Assembly (NCBI GenBank): GCA_025362055.1
Contig: JANYIM010000108.1
Span: 1 to 49,672 of the forward strand
Source: Bacteroidota bacterium
GTDB lineage: Bacteria; Bacteroidota; Bacteroidia; Chitinophagales; Chitinophagaceae
DNA: 49,672 nt
Direction: 5' to 3'
Positions 48,035-49,672 of this stretch are shown piece after piece; within the stretch, counting starts at the first letter, position 1; each line of letters opens with the position of its first letter. The position numbers and the translations under genes are program-made. The notes under the pieces were generated by a model. The model was not told the origin of the DNA. It saw only the letters and a list, made by a program, of their open reading frames with translations, and searched no databases.

Positions 48035-48907
48035 GTGAAACAGGTATTTTTTTTATTGATCTTTTGTATCGCCTCCCCTGTTTTAATATCGGCACAGCAA
48101 ACCGATACAGCTATAGTACCCAAAGATTCACTGGCTATTACAAGTTCCACGCAAGTTTTGATCAAACACGATTCAAGTGTTATTATACAAAACAGCTTAT
48201 TGAACAGCACCGGTATCCCGGTTTCATTGGCTGTAAAATATAAAAAAGTGAGATCCGGGGATGCCATGTTTTATTTACTCACAGCCTTGGTATTATTACT
48301 GGCATTTTTCAGATTTTTCTTTCCACGATATTTCAGCAACCTTTTCAGGGTATTTTTTAATACATCCCTGCGGCAGAGTCAACTGACCGACCAATTGTTA
48401 CAGGCAAAACTGCCGTCCTTGTTCTTTAACCTGTTTTTTATCATTAGCGGCGGGCTATATATCTACTTTCTACTAGTGTATTATCACTGGGTAAACCTCC
48501 AAAACAGCTGGGTGGTTATAGGTTCCTGCATCGGCCTCCTGGGATTTATCTATTTCTTCAAGTTCTGTACGCTCAAATTCACCGGTTGGATCACCGGTTA
48601 CAAGGAAGAAACCAATACCTATGTGTTCATTCTTTTCCTCATAAATAAGATCATGGGTATTTTCCTCGTGCCTTTTATAATTCTGATGGCCTTTTCCGAT
48701 AACATTATTGTAAAAACTGCCGTATTGATATCGCTTGGCATCACAGGATTTCTCCTTTTATTAAGGTTCTTCAGGTCATACGGATTGCTTCAGAACCAGC
48801 TGAAAGTTAGCCGTTTCCATTTGCTCCTATACATTGTTGGGCTTGAGTTACTGCCGCTTTTATTGATTTACAAGGGCTTAGTGATTTTATTAAATAAAAA
48901 CCTGTAA
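48035..48907 (+). CDS. DUF4271 domain-containing membrane protein
   Basis: 290 aa, signal-like N-terminus, multiple TM segments, located directly upstream of hemD as is typical in Bacteroidota; GTG start. Confidence 0.8.
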   Translation: MKQVFFLLIFCIASPVLISAQQTDTAIVPKDSLAITSSTQVLIKHDSSVIIQNSLLNSTGIPVSLAVKYKKVRSGDAMFYLLTALVLLLAFFRFFFPRYFSNLFRVFFNTSLRQSQLTDQLLQAKLPSLFFNLFFIISGGLYIYFLLVYYHWVNLQNSWVVIGSCIGLLGFIYFFKFCTLKFTGWITGYKEETNTYVFILFLINKIMGIFLVPFIILMAFSDNIIVKTAVLISLGITGFLLLLRFFRSYGLLQNQLKVSRFHLLLYIVGLELLPLLLIYKGLVILLNKNL

Positions 48908-48935
48908 TTTTGCATTTCCACAGGGGAACCTAAGT

Positions 48936-49672
48936 ATGATTAAAAACGGGTCAAAACACGCTGAAAGCTCAGCTAAAGCAGTTAAGAAAATACTTATTAC
49001 CCAACCTAAGCCGGATGGAGAAAAGTCTCCGTATTTTGACCTCGCCAGGAAGCACAGCCTGAACCTCGATTTTCACCCTTTTATTATTGTTGATGGGATT
49101 CCTGCTAAAGACTTCCGCAGGCAAAAGATAGATATTGCCAACTACACTGCAGTGGTATTCACCAGCCGTAATGCGATCGACCATTTTTTTCGCATTTGCG
49201 ATGAAATGAAGATCAGTGTGTCGCAGGACACCAAATATTTCTGCATCACAGAAGCCGTTGCCCTGTACCTTCAGAAATTCATTCTATACCGCAAGCGGAA
49301 AGTTTTTTACGGAGCTGATGGTACTAATAAGAACCTGTTTGATGTGATCAATAAGCACAAGGATAATGAGAAATTCTTATACCCTTGTTCCGAATCATTC
49401 GACAGTGAGATCACCAACTGGCTGAAATCAAATAGTTGCGAATACGCCACACCGGTACTTTACCGGATCATCAGTAATGACATAACCGAAGTAATGGCAA
49501 GAAACTATGATGTGATCTGTTTCTTTACGCCCGGTGGTGTCAAAAGTCTCTTAGAGAATTTCCCTAAATTCAAACAGAACGGAACTAAAATAGGTGCATT
49601 TGGTGCTAACACTTTCCGGGCTGCTGAAGAAGCCGGTTTGATCCTGGATATCAAAGCACCGCAACCACAGGC
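48936..49672 (+). CDS. hemD: Uroporphyrinogen-III synthase (partial, runs off right edge)
   Basis: Manual translation MIKNGSKHAESSAKAVKKILITQPKPDGEKSPYFDLARKHSLNLDFHPFI...VVFTSRNAIDHFF...CFFTPGGVKSLLENF...IGAFGANTFRAAEEAGLILDIKAP; not in ORF track. Confidence 0.85.
   Translation, partial: MIKNGSKHAESSAKAVKKILITQPKPDGEKSPYFDLARKHSLNLDFHPFIIVDGIPAKDFRRQKIDIANYTAVVFTSRNAIDHFFRICDEMKISVSQDTKYFCITEAVALYLQKFILYRKRKVFYGADGTNKNLFDVINKHKDNEKFLYPCSESFDSEITNWLKSNSCEYATPVLYRIISNDITEVMARNYDVICFFTPGGVKSLLENFPKFKQNGTKIGAFGANTFRAAEEAGLILDIKAPQPQ

Overview
The window looks like chromosomal DNA from a Bacteroidota bacterium, probably Chitinophagaceae-like. This is inferred from gene content, T9SS-type C-termini, TTTG/TAnnTTTG promoters and Fn3-type lipoprotein repeats. 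It is mostly core genome. In order it holds: a partial AraC-like regulator, gyrB, a small protein, an MFS transporter, mfd, a large S8 peptidase, an FNR-like oxidoreductase, a NuoEFG-less complex I operon (nuoABCD-HIJKLMN), a nuo-linked 129-aa protein, a lipoprotein with a predicted 7-bladed propeller, a plug-only protein, glyS, an LprI-like protein, a MazG-like protein, dtd, nrdJ, a LytS/LytTR pair, OmpA- and YcxB-like genes, a GNAT gene, acpP, fabF, rnc, gpsA, hemW, a BamA-like gene, a DUF4271 gene and a partial hemD. No tRNA, rRNA, CRISPR array, transposase or recognisable defence island was seen. The most unusual signal is a dispersed family of degenerate 7-bp-period arrays (approximate unit ARYTGRN, often ending AGTTGGC or AATTGGC). 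They lie at three nuo gene junctions and inside the coding sequences of mfd (twice), gpsA, hemW and the BamA-like gene. There are also two inverted pairs of 8-bp-period arrays. Other points of interest are the FNR plus 11-subunit complex I arrangement, a truncated paralog of the nuo-linked 129-aa gene, a C/G-rich palindromic repeat inside the nuoD 5' coding region, small ORFs missing from the ORF track, and a probable leaderless promoter.
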